The notes: generated from the letters alone by a model not told the origin. A stretch of DNA of 64,000 nt from Dendrophyllia cribrosa (GCA_024195265.1 JAJLRJ010000004.1:33550030-33614029), one strand, 5' to 3'; positions 49,311-61,959 are shown, numbered from the stretch's first letter. Program-made: numbers and translations.

Positions 49311-49856
49311 AGGGCCTGTTTACATGGAGGGAGGGTGACCCGGGTACCAGGGTCACCCTCCCAGCCGGGCTAAAACATAGCCCGCCTTTACATGGCGGGC
49401 TATTAAGGCGGGCTATCATATAGGTGAGCTATCTTTTTTTTGGCGGGCTCTTAAATTGTTTTGGCGGGCTCATGTTTCGGCGGACTTTTTTATTGTAACG
49501 GCACGCTTTATTAAGCACGACATATTAACAAACATGGCAGCAAAAAGAAAGGCCATAGCGGCGAGTTTGCTGTTTTTATTGCTTGTTTTCACGGGTAATT
49601 TCAAGTCAAAAGAAATAGCCCGCCTAGGAGGGTGACCCTGGGGTGACCGTTTACATGCAGAAAAGATAGCCCGCCTAGGAGGGTTACCCTGGCAAGCAGA
49701 CAGGGTGACCCGGGTAGGCGAGTGACCCTGTCTATCATGTAAACACTTCAGTGTGCTTTGTAAAGGAATGTATGAAAAGTTGGCTCTCCCAGGTTAGCCC
49801 GGCTAGGAGGGTGACCCTGCTACCCGGGTCACCCTCCCTCCATGTAAACAGGCCCT
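49311..49856. mobile_element. Non-autonomous DNA element with AGGGCCTGTTTACATGG ends
   Basis: Long inverted ends: AGGGCCTGTTTACATGGAGG and its complement, each continuing into GAGGGTGACCCGGGTA-type sequence. The interior is rich in GCGGGCTA and GGGTGACC repeats in both orientations. No transposase is visible. Confidence 0.8.
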
Positions 49857-51399
49857 TAATCACATTGTGTTTAAAAGCGCTTCAGGATTTCGTGCACCAA
49901 GGAGACCTTTTTCGTAGAGCGTATTCAATTCATCACTAGTTAAACAGGTTAAAGCAATCGAAGCGTTTGGCTTATCATCCCCTTTCCTTTTTTCTTCAAC
50001 TCTTTCTGTTTGGACAGAAGGACTTTCCTTGTCTTCTCAAATACGAGGTTATTCATGATACTGGCAGAGTATATTTTTTTCTTTAGATGTCGCTCAAAGC
50101 TTGCCAATAATCGTCGGAGCGAAAAATGCTCACATGTGCTCAGTCTTTGTCATCTTTGATTCTGACCGAAATGATGAACTCACACATGTATTCGTTTAAC
50201 TCCACTGCTGGAAATTCTTCAACTTTTCTAAGTTCATTCTTGGTTTCTAAAAACGTTTGAAAAAGTTTTACATCTCTTTGTGTTTTTTTTGTAATGTGGC
50301 TTTGTTTTTTTGTTCTGCAATAAAATTGTCAACCGAACCCGGTGGCGTCTGCAAATCTTTCCGACATATTGAAAACATATTGAAAACATATTGAATAATA
50401 CTGCTATGTGGACATGTCTGTTTACGGTATTGTTTAGAAAAACTCCCTTCAATTAAATTACGTTTCACTTAACTTGAACGGCTTTTCAGATAACTTAATA
50501 AGCAAAAAACGTATGTAGTGAATCAAAAAGCACGACCAATATTCTTCAGTTTGTGTTTATTGCACGGTAACTCGAGTGCTCTGATTGGCTATTTTTTGCT
50601 CGAGATTGTACAGTACGGACCATTACTATGGAAACGGTACGTTTGGATATTTTTTTCTCTCCCTACCACAAAATTCAAACTGCGAAAACGCAAGAAGATA
50701 AGAAGGAAAGGTTTGGAGCTGGTACATAACACATAAACGAGGTGGACATGTCTGTTTACGGTATTGTTTAGGAAAACTCCCTTCAATAAAATTAAGCTTT
50801 TACTTAACCGCTCTTTTGATATACATGTATTACTTAAGCAAAAAACATATGCAGTGAATCAAAAAGCATGGCCAATTTTCTTCAGTTGGTGTTTATTGCA
50901 ATTGTTTTTGTTATGATTATAGATTGTAAGTTGGAGAAAGTCGAATAAAAAACCCTAACAATAATTATTAAAATTCAGCATTAACAAAAATTTTTTTCTT
51001 CGTACGAAAACGTTTGGCGAAAAACATAAAGCCGCAAAACAGCTTGCAGACGACTTGTATCGGCAACAGTCTTAAGCTTAAAATACAAATCGACAGAAAT
51101 CGATCACGTTTTTGCCAAACTTCGAGGATTACAGCTAATAGAATGAACGGGTCATAGACAAGGGCGGATCATAGTTAATAGAACAAACTGGTTATGAAGC
51201 TCAAGAAATTTCAAAAAGAGTGTACAAAGCTGCTTTGTTTTATGTTGAACGAACCGTGACCCTGCACATTGTTTTGTTTAACGTGTGAACCCAAATGTTT
51301 CTACTGGTCAGTTGCTCATATGCATTTCAATACCTTTTGTATTTTGTGCAGGGTCAAGGCAAACGAACAAAAGAAATGGAGAACAAAAACATATAACAA
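49857..51399. other. Non-coding DNA with a 157-bp direct repeat
   Basis: 50408-50564 and 50742-50900 are direct repeats (GTGGACATGTCTGTTTACGG ... GTGTTTATTGCA) separated by about 177 bp of unrelated sequence. No gene recognised. Confidence 0.6.
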
Positions 51400-51559
51400 A
51401 GAACTGACTGAGTTTCATAACCAGTTTATTCTATTAACTATGGGCGGATTAAAGACCTCTGGGGCCCTTTGGCAAATTTATAACGTGGGGCCCCACATAC
51501 CTAAAGGGGTTAAATTAACAGCACCCGGTATCGGGATATTTCTCAATCTCCTCCTTACT

Positions 51560-52384
51560 TGAGAAGATCAGCGCTAACGATTGCGAGAACGCAAAGTGCC
51601 GATCAGAAGCCAAGGATCTCGCAAAGAAGACGAAGAAGCTTGAAACTGGTGTGATGGCAGAATTGTGGCATAGGATCCTAGAACGCATGAATATGACAAG
51701 CAAAACGCTCCAGAGTCCAACACTGGACGTTACCAATGCTGTCGCACTTGTGTCTTGCGACCGCAGTTCGAGCTCTTTGAACGCCGTGGCCGGGAGCTAA
51801 CCGCAACACATTCTTTCCAAAGAAACCGCGGAGCAGTTCGCCAGGATTGTGACAACGGTGACAGCTCTAGACACAGTTTCAAAATCGACAGCTTTCTTGT
51901 CGTCATTGATAAATTAACAAGTTAAGTGCGATGTTGGATCGTATTAACGCATACAGTGAGGTATGCCGGCTGTTCGGATTCCTCGCGAGGGTAGATTATC
52001 TTGATCAAAGTGAACTCAGCAAAGCTGCTGAACTGTTGGTCCATACATATAAGGGTGACATTGAGGAACCCTTGGCGATGAACTTATTCAGTTTTCATCT
52101 CTGTTGTGTACTTCTCCAATAAAGGAAGCGTGTTACGCTAACGCACATGACAGCAAAGAACTTAACATGCTTCACCTAATTGTGAAACAAGACATAGCAT
52201 CCACATTTCCAAACGTTGAGATCGCACTGCGAATATCTCTCTCTTTAATGGTGTGCAATTGCAGTGGAGAGCACTCATTTTCGCAGCTTGCGATCAACAA
52301 CAACCCAGGAGAGGATGAACTACCTCTCCCTCATGTACATAGAAAGCGAAATTATTCGGAAACTCGACTTTTCCTCTATCATTG
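51560..52384 (+). pseudogene. hAT-type transposase relic (ZMYM1-like)
   Basis: Plus-strand fragments in several frames. EAKDLAKKTKKLETGVMAEL (about 51605) and LWHRILERMNMTSKTLQSP (about 51665) resemble the central region of hAT/ZMYM-type transposases. The C-terminal dimerisation region FPNVEIALRISLSLMVCNCS-GEHSFSQL lies near 52208-52285. At least two frameshifts and missing catalytic parts make this a relic. Confidence 0.65.
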
Positions 52385-54549
52385 AGGAGGTTTCGCTAAG
52401 AAAATCTTGAAAAATCTCGAAAAATCGAAGTATATAGATTTATGTGTTATTTTAGGATCTTCTAATTGCCGTTGTGTTTCCTTTTTCTTTCCTTCTTGTT
52501 TGTTGAGTGGGGACGTACCCAGATAAGTTGGGGCCCTGGGGCACGTGCCCAATGTGCCCCTAGGCTAATCCGCCACTGGTCATGGACGCTAGCGTCACAA
52601 AATGTGCAACCTCCCAAACAATATGAAGATATCGGTGGCACGTTTAACCCACGCGTGACCTTCGCACGCGCGCACAAGACTAGTTCGACCACTCGACTAT
52701 GTAAATGCTAAAAAAAACCCCGATGTTTTGGCTATTAGCCTACCTGTGCAGAGCCACGTTCAATAAACACTACTCACCGGGCTGCTAAAACAATAAAATA
52801 AAACCTCTACATTCAATAAGTTTTCAGAGCTTTCAACTCAACTGGCGACCGACCGAGACGCTATGCCTTTAAAATGTATGCATTTCACGTTCAATAATCT
52901 AAATTGTAATCTGTCTTCTTCATGTCCACTTCCTTCGCTCAAGAAGCACAATCAGTTTGTCTCGATTAACGGCACAACTACCGTGGGCACGATCACTTCA
53001 ATCGTTTAATAATGATTCCTCTTTACCTTCAGATGACGGTGAAGAATATTTGTACGATCAAAAACGTTGGAAAAAATAACCATCACACTTAAGGATTTTA
53101 GGGAATTATAGCGGGAATTATAGTCCAAACATTGGACCCAACCAAAGTGTCGTATCTTTCAGCAGCCAGTTATTAATTTCGTTGTTTGGACACAACAAAC
53201 TACAGAAAAACGAAGAAAAAAATTGCGTTTCACGGTCACTTTAAACGACTGTTGGCTTTAATTTTACATCTTTCTTGGAATTGGTTTTCTCCACATAGAT
53301 GGGTTAAGGGACACATTTTTACCTTAAGTAGCGAGTATGCCAAAACTTTGAGCCCCTCTAAAGTCCTATATGGTCATCTAAATAATTTTCTCTTTTCTTT
53401 TCTTCTCTTTTTTTAAATAGGAATTTGCATTATTTTTCTCCCAGGCATACACAATTGCATACGCCTTGTTCACTTTTCTTTATAAATGCGACATCGTAGG
53501 ATCGCTGTCGTGTTGGGAGACCGATATCGAGAACACCATGACCATATTTCGTTAGTGTATCAATGTGTTGAATACTAAAATAAGATATTTGCACTATAAC
53601 CAAATACCACTGACAGAGGACTATCATGTACTATAAGCATTCTGTCTTAATCTGTTACGGTTTCTTAGTTTAAATAATAAAAAAATACGAAACTAATTAA
53701 ACGTCGTAGGAAAATTTTAAAATTAATGGTGATGAGTACTTTGTTATTTTTAAGTGCTCGATCTCCCCTAACATTTTGTAAATATTATTCAAACAGGCCC
53801 CTTAGTTGGAATTCATTTTGAAACAACAAAACGCCCTCCCGGAATGGCAACTTTTATCTAGCATCGGTCATTAAAAAGCTTCCCTTAGTAGCAGTCTAGT
53901 TGCTATGAAAAGTCAAGAATGCCATCTACGCAAACGGATTATACATTCGTTTTTATTTAGGCAAGAACGCATAATCCGCCACCCTTCGTCCTGCGAGTGT
54001 GCTTGGTCTTGAGTAGAAGACTGGTTAATTCAAGGTACCGTGTGTCTGTGATTTTTATACCTTCTTTCTTCTTCGGCGCTAGCTAGTTGCCTTCCTTGTC
54101 TGTTGACTGTAAAAATCTTAAAAACTCTTAAAACTGGCAATATAATTCAAGGGTGTTAATTTACCTGACAAAGTGCTTAATACATTTGTGTAGAAGTGAA
54201 AAATATTTCGGTTCAATTTATTTGCGTGTGTGTGATCTGGTAGAGTGTTAATTTTGGCCTTAATTTCCTGTGTACCGTCTTTTTGTAGCGTTTGTTTATT
54301 GTTATTTTTTGTCGACGTAAAACCGTACATTCTATCATTTTCTTAAAACAATAGCCTTGTGTGCGAATAAAACCGACACCTATATTAATTACAACGCTTT
54401 TCGTGTCGGCAAATTTATCTGTTAATATTAGCAATAAATATGTCAAGTCGGCGTGTCAACTAAAATTTAAAGCCATACCTTCTAATTTAACGGTGCATCT
54501 TACTAAGTTGTTTATTTTTGATATATAGTCTGATATACACTGATTTTCA
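52385..54549. other. Non-coding DNA
   Basis: No supported gene over 2.2 kb. A GGGGCCCTGGGGCACGTGCCC-containing patch (52530-52560) resembles the sequence flanking the hAT relic on its left (GGGGCCCTTTGG at 51462). It may therefore be part of the same repeat. Confidence 0.45.
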
Positions 54550-54702
54550 AAAACGTAGCAATTTGAAAAATATATATCTTATATATATATATATAACTTT
54601 TGTATTCCCATCAAAAACGTCACCTATTAAATGGGAATACAAAAGGTATGTGCAGTTATATATATTTCTGAAACGTCAACCTTTTTGAAAACGAGTGTAT
54701 AG

Positions 54703-54743
<41 letters not shown>

Positions 54744-54772
54744 AATTAGAAAATTTCTGTTCTCACTTTAAC

Positions 54773-54803
<31 letters not shown>

Positions 54804-54810
54804 TTAACAA
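54550..54810. repeat. AT microsatellites and palindromic flanks
   Basis: (TA)n runs at about 54578-54596, 54700-54740 and 54775-54803. CTTTTGTATTCCCAT and ATGGGAATACAAAAG form an inverted pair (54597-54651). Confidence 0.8.
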
Positions 54811-55258
54811 CTATTCACCGAAGTGGAGGTGGGTAGTGGTGGATATTTATTTATTTATTTATATTTTCATTGATGAAAATCGATAAAAATCGATGGCAAT
54901 GGATAAAAATTAATCGATTGATATTGATAATCGATGAACTTGATCGAACGCGAAAGTTTCTGTAATTTTCGATTCTCATCAATTAAATAACATCGATTTT
55001 CATGGATTTCACCAATTTTCCATGTTAATTAACCAACCGCCTTTAGTTTACTAGTACCACTTTGATACGTTCAATTTTAGTCATGGTTTTCAAAGACACG
55101 AACGTTCATAAACAACTATGAAATTTTTAATTGAAAACGTTAACAGATTAAAACAAGAAGTTTACATCCCAGATCTATATTTTCCACCAGGAAACCCTTA
55201 TGAGTGCTGCCATTTATCGGGTCTTTCTGCGTGTACCTTACGGTGGCCCACAAGGGTC
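54811..55258. other. Non-coding DNA rich in ATCGAT motifs
   Basis: Repeated ATCGATTTTCAT, AAAATCGATGG and similar phrases continue at 55600-55780. No gene. Confidence 0.45.
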
Positions 55259-55378
55259 AGCTGCAAACAAATAAAAGTTGCTGCAAACAAATAAAAAGTT
55301 GCTGCAAACAAATAAAAGTTGCTGCAAACAAATAAAAGTTGCTGCAAACAAATAAAAGTTAATGCAAACAAATAAACG
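55259..55378 (+). repeat. 20-bp tandem repeat, six copies
   Basis: GCTGCAAACAAATAAAAGTT and close variants are repeated head to tail. Confidence 0.85.
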
Positions 55379-55381
55379 TTG

Positions 55382-55408
55382 CTAACCCTAACCCTAACCC
55401 TACCCCTA
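55382..55408 (-). repeat. Interstitial telomere-like repeat
   Basis: Three to four CTAACC/CTACCC units, equivalent to TTAGGG on the minus strand, directly after the 20-bp tandem repeat. Confidence 0.65.
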
Positions 55409-57429
55409 AAAATACTAGGATTATCGTTAGGGTAGTCCATTTGGGTAGTCCATTGGGGTAGTCCATGGACTGGGGGTTAGTGTTTTGTCCAGATATACAA
55501 CAGCTGATAATATATGACTTAACGGCGCACGTGTTTCCGGCGATCGAACACTCTCCTGATGCACAAGCTGAAAGCGATTGAAGTATTTTGTGGAGGAAAA
55601 TTTTATCTCCAATCGATGATAATCGATGAACACAAATCACTTTCATGTGATTATCGATTGTTTATCAGTTCATCGATTGGCCGATACCAATCGATAACAA
55701 TTAACTAATATGTATCGATTGAAATCGATTGATCGATTGGATTTCCGATCATCGTTTTTCATCGATTGTTCAGGCCCTGATATAAGGACCCTGTAAGCTA
55801 TTCTGCCATTATTTTAAAGCTTTAGTATTCCATGCGAATACACCTTCAGGTAATATAAAAACACGATTAAGACTGTTTCTTAGGATTTCCAAACACCGAG
55901 AAGTAGGTTAAAAAAACGAGGTGCAGCCAAGCTTTTTCAACGCCTTCGAGGTTTTTGGAAACCCGAACACTCTTACGAGTGTTTGATAAAAAAAAACATA
56001 CGAATAAAATCACCAAAATCTGGCCTATTAAGATCAGGTTTTTCAAACCACCCTTACGCTTATGATTTTCTTTCTTCAAGCTTGATGAGTTATTAGTGCG
56101 GATGGAATAACAAGGTAATGTTTTTCGTGTCGTCAAATTTATCTGGCCTAGTCTTTTCAATCAGGCGTCAACCGAAATTTAAAGCCATACGTAATATATG
56201 GAATTGGTTTAAGTTGTTTATTTTCTATAAACATAAGCTATAATTATATGTTAAATGTAAAATGTTAATTGTAAATAGCACGCTTTAATTGTTTAAAATC
56301 GTGTATAAATAGAGTTCAAGTTGCATCGTATTTAAAAACGTCACACGGGCTGTGTAAAGGAAGGGGATTTTTTTAAAGATAGAAGGACGTGCTGTTTTCG
56401 ATAATGTGGAGGACCTTTTACAGTTCGTGTATTTTTCTTACTAAAGCGTTATATATTAAGTTTTGATCTGTGTAACCACAATGTTCATTTTTGTAATATA
56501 AAACACAGTTGTCAAGGTAGCAGAATTTAGGGTCGCTCAAGGTAAAAATATAGAACAAAAATTTTAAAATTATGTACTCATCAAACAAGATAAAAACATT
56601 TTCTAGTTGTATTTTAATCATTTCTGCTTGCAACCAATTTTAATCGCCCAGAAAGCCTTGCGTGAGAAACTGAAGAATCTTTTTTGCTAACCAAATGTGT
56701 CTCCTAGTGGGAGTATTATTCCTTAATTGTAATGATTATTATTTCCAATTTCACTAAACGATCAACTTTTGCACCCAAGCTCCGTGATGCCAAATTAAAG
56801 CTTTCAAACCCCTAGTATTAAGATTATGTCTCTCAGTGGGGGTGTTGTTCCTTAATCTTTATTATTATTAGAGAGATTAAGCACCGCGCTCTTCGACAAA
56901 CGGCAAACGTCAGCTTGCAGCAGTTCATTATTTTTACTTTTCCTCGAATCGTTAAATCAATCCACTAGAAAAATCGAAAACAATTCACATATTCATGATA
57001 AAGCGAAACTATTCACTTACACCTAGAACGGCAGATGGCAATAGTTGGATTTTTGCCGTTCGTGGGAAAAACAAACATGATGCTTAATCTCTCTCTCGCC
57101 AAAACGATCAACCTTTGTACCGCAGCTCCGTAATATCAAGTTTTAGCTTTGAAATGGTTCTTAAAATAATACCACCTGTTATATCAGAAATCCACAGTAT
57201 TAAGATCTATTCATAAAAACACTTGAATGAAAAAATATACATATCATTGAACATCGGCGCACTTGTCTCTTTGTATCAAATACAACATACCACTTTATCA
57301 TTGTTCGAGTTGACGGAAAATTCCAGATTTCGTTGAACGTATTCGATTCTAGCAAGGCAATAGGGGTTTTATATTTCTGCCAAGATCAAACAAAAAACTC
57401 ATATACTTGTAGTCTATAATATGTCTATA
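55409..57429. other. Non-coding DNA
   Basis: No gene supported. A short run of GGGTAGTCCAT repeats lies at 55430-55470 and ATCGAT-rich sequence at 55610-55760. Confidence 0.45.
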
Positions 57430-58310
57430 TTCAAATTTTAAGAACTGTTTTGAAATTCGAGTTGGCATAAAACTGTCTAGATTACTAGTCATATCAACTG
57501 ATAAATTCAATATGGCATTAAGATTCACTTTAAAATGAAAAGTGCTTGGCATGCAGTGAATTCAAAAAATAGTATATTACATTTAAAACAACTTTTGTAG
57601 GTTGGTAAATTCGAAAATTCGAGTTAAATTGGCGGAAAACTGTCTAGATTACTAGTCATAATAATATCTTTTAATATGACATCAAGATTCACTTTAAAAT
57701 GAAAAGCACTTGGCATGCAGTGAATTGATAAATTAGTATATGACATTTCAAATTACTTTCGTATGTTGGCAACATAAGAGTTGGCGGAAAACTGTCTAGA
57801 TTACTAGTCATGATAATAATTTTTAATATGACATTAAGATTCACTTTAAAATGAAAAACTCTTGGCATGCAGTGAATTGATAAATTAGTATATGACATTT
57901 TAAATTACTTTCGTATGGTACCGTTCGCACTAGCTGTCAAAATTTATTTGGCGCTACCAAAAATCTCGACAAATTTTGTCTCCGTTTGACAAAAATTTGT
58001 CGTGCTTCGAGGCAGGACGACGGCGCCTTTGAAGTTTGGTGCGGCTTGACAAAATTTGGTGGGGAAAAAAATCACCGTCCGCACTTGTAGAACCGAAATT
58101 ATGACAAATATTTTTGCAAAATGAACAAAAATTCGCGTAGTGCGTACGGGCCCTATGTTGGCAACATAAGAGTTGGCGGAAAACTGTCTAGATTACTAGT
58201 CATAATAATAATTTTCAATATGACGTTACATTCACTTCAAAATGAAAAGCGCTTGGCATGCAGTGAATTGATAAATTCGTATATGACATTTAAAGCCACT
58301 TATGTGGGTT
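57430..58310 (+). repeat. Tandem array of about 155-bp units with an inserted MITE
   Basis: Four to five units share GGCGGAAAACTGTCTAGATT, ACTAGTCATAATAATA and TTGGCATGCAGTGAATTGAT. The last full unit is split by a 236-bp insertion at 57918-58153. Confidence 0.85.
57918..58153. mobile_element. 236-bp MITE inserted in the tandem array
   Basis: Ends are GTACCGTTCGCACTA and TAGTGCGTACGGGCCC (imperfect inverted). It is flanked on both sides by TATG (57914-57917 and 58154-58157). The uninterrupted neighbouring units read TCGTATGTTGGCAAC, confirming the empty site. Confidence 0.8.
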
Positions 58311-58890
58311 AGCAAATTCCATCAACTGAAAACAACGGTCAATTTTTTGTATACGTACTGTGCATGTTTTTGAAGGGGCTATGTCGCGAAGTGTCAGGCA
58401 ACCCTGCAAACTTGAAAAACGTCTGGCAGCCGTGTTTCAAGTTTACCCCATCACCATGAAATCAGACACAATCCATTCAATCCTGGGGAGCTGAGTGCTC
58501 CGAAATGTCTCAAATTGTTCGCACATGTAAATGATCTATTTGTCTTGATTATGTTTCGGATATTTTCCCGATTTTGGAATCGCGCGACTCAATATCTCAA
58601 TGTCTAAAAGTACGGAGTGGAAATTGACGAATGGTCTCCCCCGGACCAAGTTAGTTGTTGGGTCTCTTTGGAATCAAGCAAGAAGTTATCGGATTTTCCT
58701 AGCTTATAAAACCGTTTTGGTATGTTTTGAATGCTCTTTGGTTCTCTGCCCTATTTGGGAAGCTTTCACTTAAATACCGACGTGGCTTCATCGCGATGTT
58801 CAACGGAGCGATTCGCTGTATGTCTTGTAGCAATAATTCACTGACCGGTCGCGCCAGGCGAACGCAGATTACCGTGAAACCCTCCCTTAA
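58311..58890. other. Non-coding DNA
   Basis: No gene recognised. The 70-codon frame at 58727-58939 runs into the adjacent MITE. Confidence 0.4.
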
Positions 58891-59319
58891 AGGGAACCTC
58901 CATTGTCAGAACAAATTGTCGTTAAATTGTTGGAAATAAAGTCGACATTTATAATTTTTAAAAGAACATGTGCAATTATAATTTTAGTGTACAAATAAAA
59001 TGGATATAAATATCACCTATTTTCGCTTTTAAATTTCCCGCGCGCCGCCATTTTGAATATTTATGACGTGTTACGGTTGCTGCTATTGTTAAGAATCGAA
59101 GTTCTTTTGTATGGAACAATTTACACGAAAGCTCACCTTAACACGTCATAAATATTCAAAATGGCGGCGCGCGGGAAATTTAAAAGCGAAAATAGGTGAT
59201 ATTCGTATCCATTTTTTTGTACACTAAAATTATATTTGCACCTGTTTTTTAAATTTTTTTAATATAGACTTTATTTCCAACAATTTAACGTCAATTTGTT
59301 ATAACAATGGAGGTTCCCT
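58891..59319. mobile_element. TTAA-flanked MITE with long inverted arms
   Basis: AGGGAACCTCCATTGT and its complement end the element, with TTAA on both sides (58887-58890 and 59320-59323). Arms of about 190 bp match, including GCGCGCCGCCATTTTGAATA and its complement. TTAA flanks are the piggyBac-type target. Confidence 0.8.
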
Positions 59320-59603
59320 TTAAGTTTATTAACAATGCGGAGAAGTTTGACGTTTAAACATTCAGTTTGTTTTACTCCGCCGGCAAAGTTATAAAAAACT
59401 TAAAGTGAGTGATAGCTGGCAAACTGAAAATCGACATAGAGTCTAGCGATGTAGTGGTTATTAAAATGTAGTGGCTATAAGAATGAACATTGTGGATTTT
59501 AATAACGTAACAAGCGCTTTTGATACTCCGCAATTTTATTGAGTATATCAAAATCCTATAAGGTATTTACAATTGTTTAAAATGTTCAGCTTTTGTATCC
59601 ACA
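59320..59603. other. Non-coding upstream of tRNA-His
   Basis: Nothing recognised apart from AT-rich sequence. Confidence 0.4.
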
Positions 59604-59674
59604 GCTTTGATGGTTAGTGGTTAAGACACTGCGTTGTGGCCGCAGTAACCCAGGTTCGAGTCCTGGTCAAGGCA
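59604..59674 (+). tRNA. tRNA-His (anticodon GTG)
   Basis: A complete cloverleaf can be drawn. The seven-base acceptor stem GCTTTGA/TCAAGGC has one G-T pair. The D arm GTTAGTGGTTAAGAC, the anticodon stem CTGCG/CGCAG with loop TTGTGGC (anticodon GTG) and the T arm CCAGG-TTCGAGT-CCTGG are all present. The A and B boxes (TGGTTAGTGG, GGTTCGAGTCC) are intact, and a T run (TTTT at 59680-59683) follows as a Pol III terminator. It appears functional; a very recent tRNA pseudogene is the alternative. Confidence 0.85.
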
Positions 59675-60688
59675 TGTTGTTTTGATCTATGTTTGTAAAA
59701 GATATCTGTGTGTTGTGCTTTGTTTTGAAGTGAGTTGGTATAAAGCGGGCATGTTTAGGCAAACCTATTGTCTCTATTGTTTTGGTATAAAACGGAAAGC
59801 AGTTATTGGCTGCGGCCGCACTAGAGTAGTTAACCTGGTTATTTCCAATTAATTAATTAAAATTAACTGGTTTAACAAAATTCCTGGTGCGGCCTCGTAT
59901 TTTTGGCTCTTACTGAATTTAAACCGTGTTAGCGGTTCCCATGGAATAATAAAAAAAAACAATAGATTTTTTAACCGAGTTAGGTTTTTTCAAACCAACT
60001 CGTTAGGTAGTTTAGTGCAGGTTAACTTTTCCGATCTGTCAATCATCTTCGCTGTTGAATTCGTAGGGACGACTTTCAATTTCAAATATAGAAAGGAAAA
60101 CCGTCATGTGTTTACGTTCTCCACAAAACCTATAATTTGACCATTTGACGATGTTGTTTTGCAGGGAATACCAAAATGTAAAATGCACGCGCAAAGGCAT
60201 TGTTTTCGCTAATTAATCGTATTGTTTTGTGCCGCTTTCGCTTCCCGTCGGAAGAGTCTAGATTCCAAAGCTCAGAAGGAGCTCGGACACCTTATTGAGA
60301 CTTATTTAACGAAGTAACTGGTTAGCTTTCAGTTGAGGTTACGGTCAGCAGTTTATATGGTTAAATTTAGGCCTAAGCAACCCGAGAAGCTACAATCAAG
60401 GACAAAAGTTCTTGGGACAAATGTTACAAAGTCCTCCTATTAACTACTAATTTAGTGTGACTGACCAATGAAGCCATGGTTTTAGTTTAAAGCCCATCTT
60501 ACCAACCCCACCCCTCCCCCCGAGCCAATGTTGAAATCCACAAATCATTTTTATGACACGGGCTCAACATTGTAAGGGGGTAGGGGGTCGGGAAACGGAC
60601 ACTTATCATTTGCGCGTACCGTGTTTCTGTCGCGCGCGTAAGGAAACATCGTAAATGCAAATTCGTCCCAACAATGAGTTGATAATTG
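59675..60688. other. Non-coding DNA
   Basis: A partial palindrome surrounds CCCCACCCCTCCCCCCGAGC and GGGGGTAGGGGGTCGGG (60508-60593). No gene. Confidence 0.45.
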
Positions 60689-60725
60689 ACTATTATAGCG
60701 CGAAAGCGCGCGTGATATCGCCCAG

Positions 60726-60968
60726 GAGATTTGAATTTACAAAATGCTAATTAGATGACGGTAACCCGGAAATCATTTATTATACAACTACTTGTTTTCA
60801 CCTCCAAGTAATACTTTTTACGAATCAATTGACTATTCACAGTTTATTTTTAGTATTTATCAAATTAATTATCCTTAAACTGTAAACTGCGCATTGTAAA
60901 TTGGCGTAGAAATAATGGTAAAGATACGGGTTGACGTCATCTAATTAGCATTTTGTAAATTCAAATCT
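60726..60968. mobile_element. MITE inserted in a 44-kb-type repeat
   Basis: Inverted ends GAGATTTGAATTTACAAAAT and ATTTTGTAAATTCAAATCTC, followed inward by GCTAATTAGATGACG/CGTCATCTAATTAGC. Its left flank (60689-60720) is the ACTATTATAGCGCG repeat also found at 44145. Confidence 0.7.
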
Positions 60969-61078
60969 CTATAACTCAATAGCGCGAATTTCTAAACAAG
61001 AAATTTTTCACCCTTTTACTATTCAATGAGCGTAGAGATGATTTTAAAATTATGTATTTAAGGATTATTAGGCACTAT

Positions 61079-61672
61079 AATCCGTGTTCACATCAGGCCT
61101 CGATTATGATCGAATTATAATCGAATTAAATTTGGAATGGGTTCACATCAACAAATTACAGTCCCTAATTATCATTGGATTATAATTACTTCAAACAACC
61201 TCAAGAGGGTTGATTGAAGTAATTGCAGTGATTGAACAAAACGATGGACACGAGGTGGCATGAGGAGACGAACTTCTTATCGCCTTATGGAGTGAAGAGG
61301 CGGTGCAAAATGAGTTAAATACTATGCACAACAAGAAACTCGTATGGGACAAAATTAGCCAAGGAATGGCCGATGGAGGGCACTCAAGAAATGCAAAACA
61401 GTGCCGTGTTAAATTTAACCTTCTAGTCTCGACAGCCTTCCTTGCCTTTATTCTGGCCTGAAAATCGAGCATGGTGGTAATAATCTTGGCAGCTAGGCGA
61501 TAGGGCGTCATTTTGTTTTTAACTTCAGATTGCAAAGGTTACCCTGCCTAGTTTATTTGTATTTTCGCAGATGTGAACCGAAACATAAATGAATAAAATT
61601 GAATAGAGTATGATAGCCTGAATTATACTTCAGTTGAATATAATTTAGGTTTAGTGTGAACATGGCTTTAGA
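61079..61672. mobile_element. Possible Harbinger-type element with Myb/SANT relic
   Basis: CCGTGTTCACATCAGG on the left and TTAGTGTGAACATGG on the right form an imperfect inverted pair. The interior is the SANT-domain remnant (61240-61440). Many AATTATAATCGAATT motifs occur near the left end. Confidence 0.4.
61240..61440 (+). pseudogene. Myb/SANT-like DNA-binding domain relic
   Basis: Plus-strand translation gives DELLIALWSEEAVQNELNTM (from 61267), KLVWDKISQGMADGGHSRNA and QCRVKFNLL. This is the tryptophan-spaced pattern of Myb/SANT-like domains carried by PIF/Harbinger transposons. The preceding TRWHEE segment is in another frame, implying a one-base lesion. Confidence 0.55.
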
Positions 61673-61830
61673 CTCGCTCGTCAGATTCGCTTCGATTCGT
61701 TCTGATGAAGGGCAAGTGTTTGAAAAGTCAGGTTTTTACAAATATTCTTTCGTTGACCAATTTACCTTATCAACTTAGTTGATAAAAGCAATTTTATGTT
61801 TTACTTCCTTACCGATGCAGCACCACAGTT
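61673..61830 (+). repeat. Hammerhead-like motif repeat, copy 2
   Basis: CTGATGAAGGGCAAGTGTTTGAAAAGTC (61702-61729) matches the hammerhead core order: CUGAUGA, a short stem-loop, then GAAA. It is followed by TTATCAACTTAGTTGATAAA (61768-61787) and a CAGCACCACAGTTTCTTTA phrase also seen inverted at 32118-32140. Confidence 0.55.
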
Positions 61831-61959
61831 TCTTTAAAAACTAACCCCTTTATTCTTTTAACATTTTTCATTTCAGGTGAACATGGCTCGAAATGTGCCA
61901 TTTGTTGCCCTCGTGGTACTGGCTTCAATGTACGGTGCGTATAACACTAATTATTACTT

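Noticed and set aside
54695..54886. Tyr/Ile-repeat ORF
   Set aside because: Direct translation of (TA)n microsatellites.
61191..61535. Minus-strand 114-codon ORF
   Set aside because: It is antisense to the Myb/SANT relic, which gives the recognisable protein on the plus strand.
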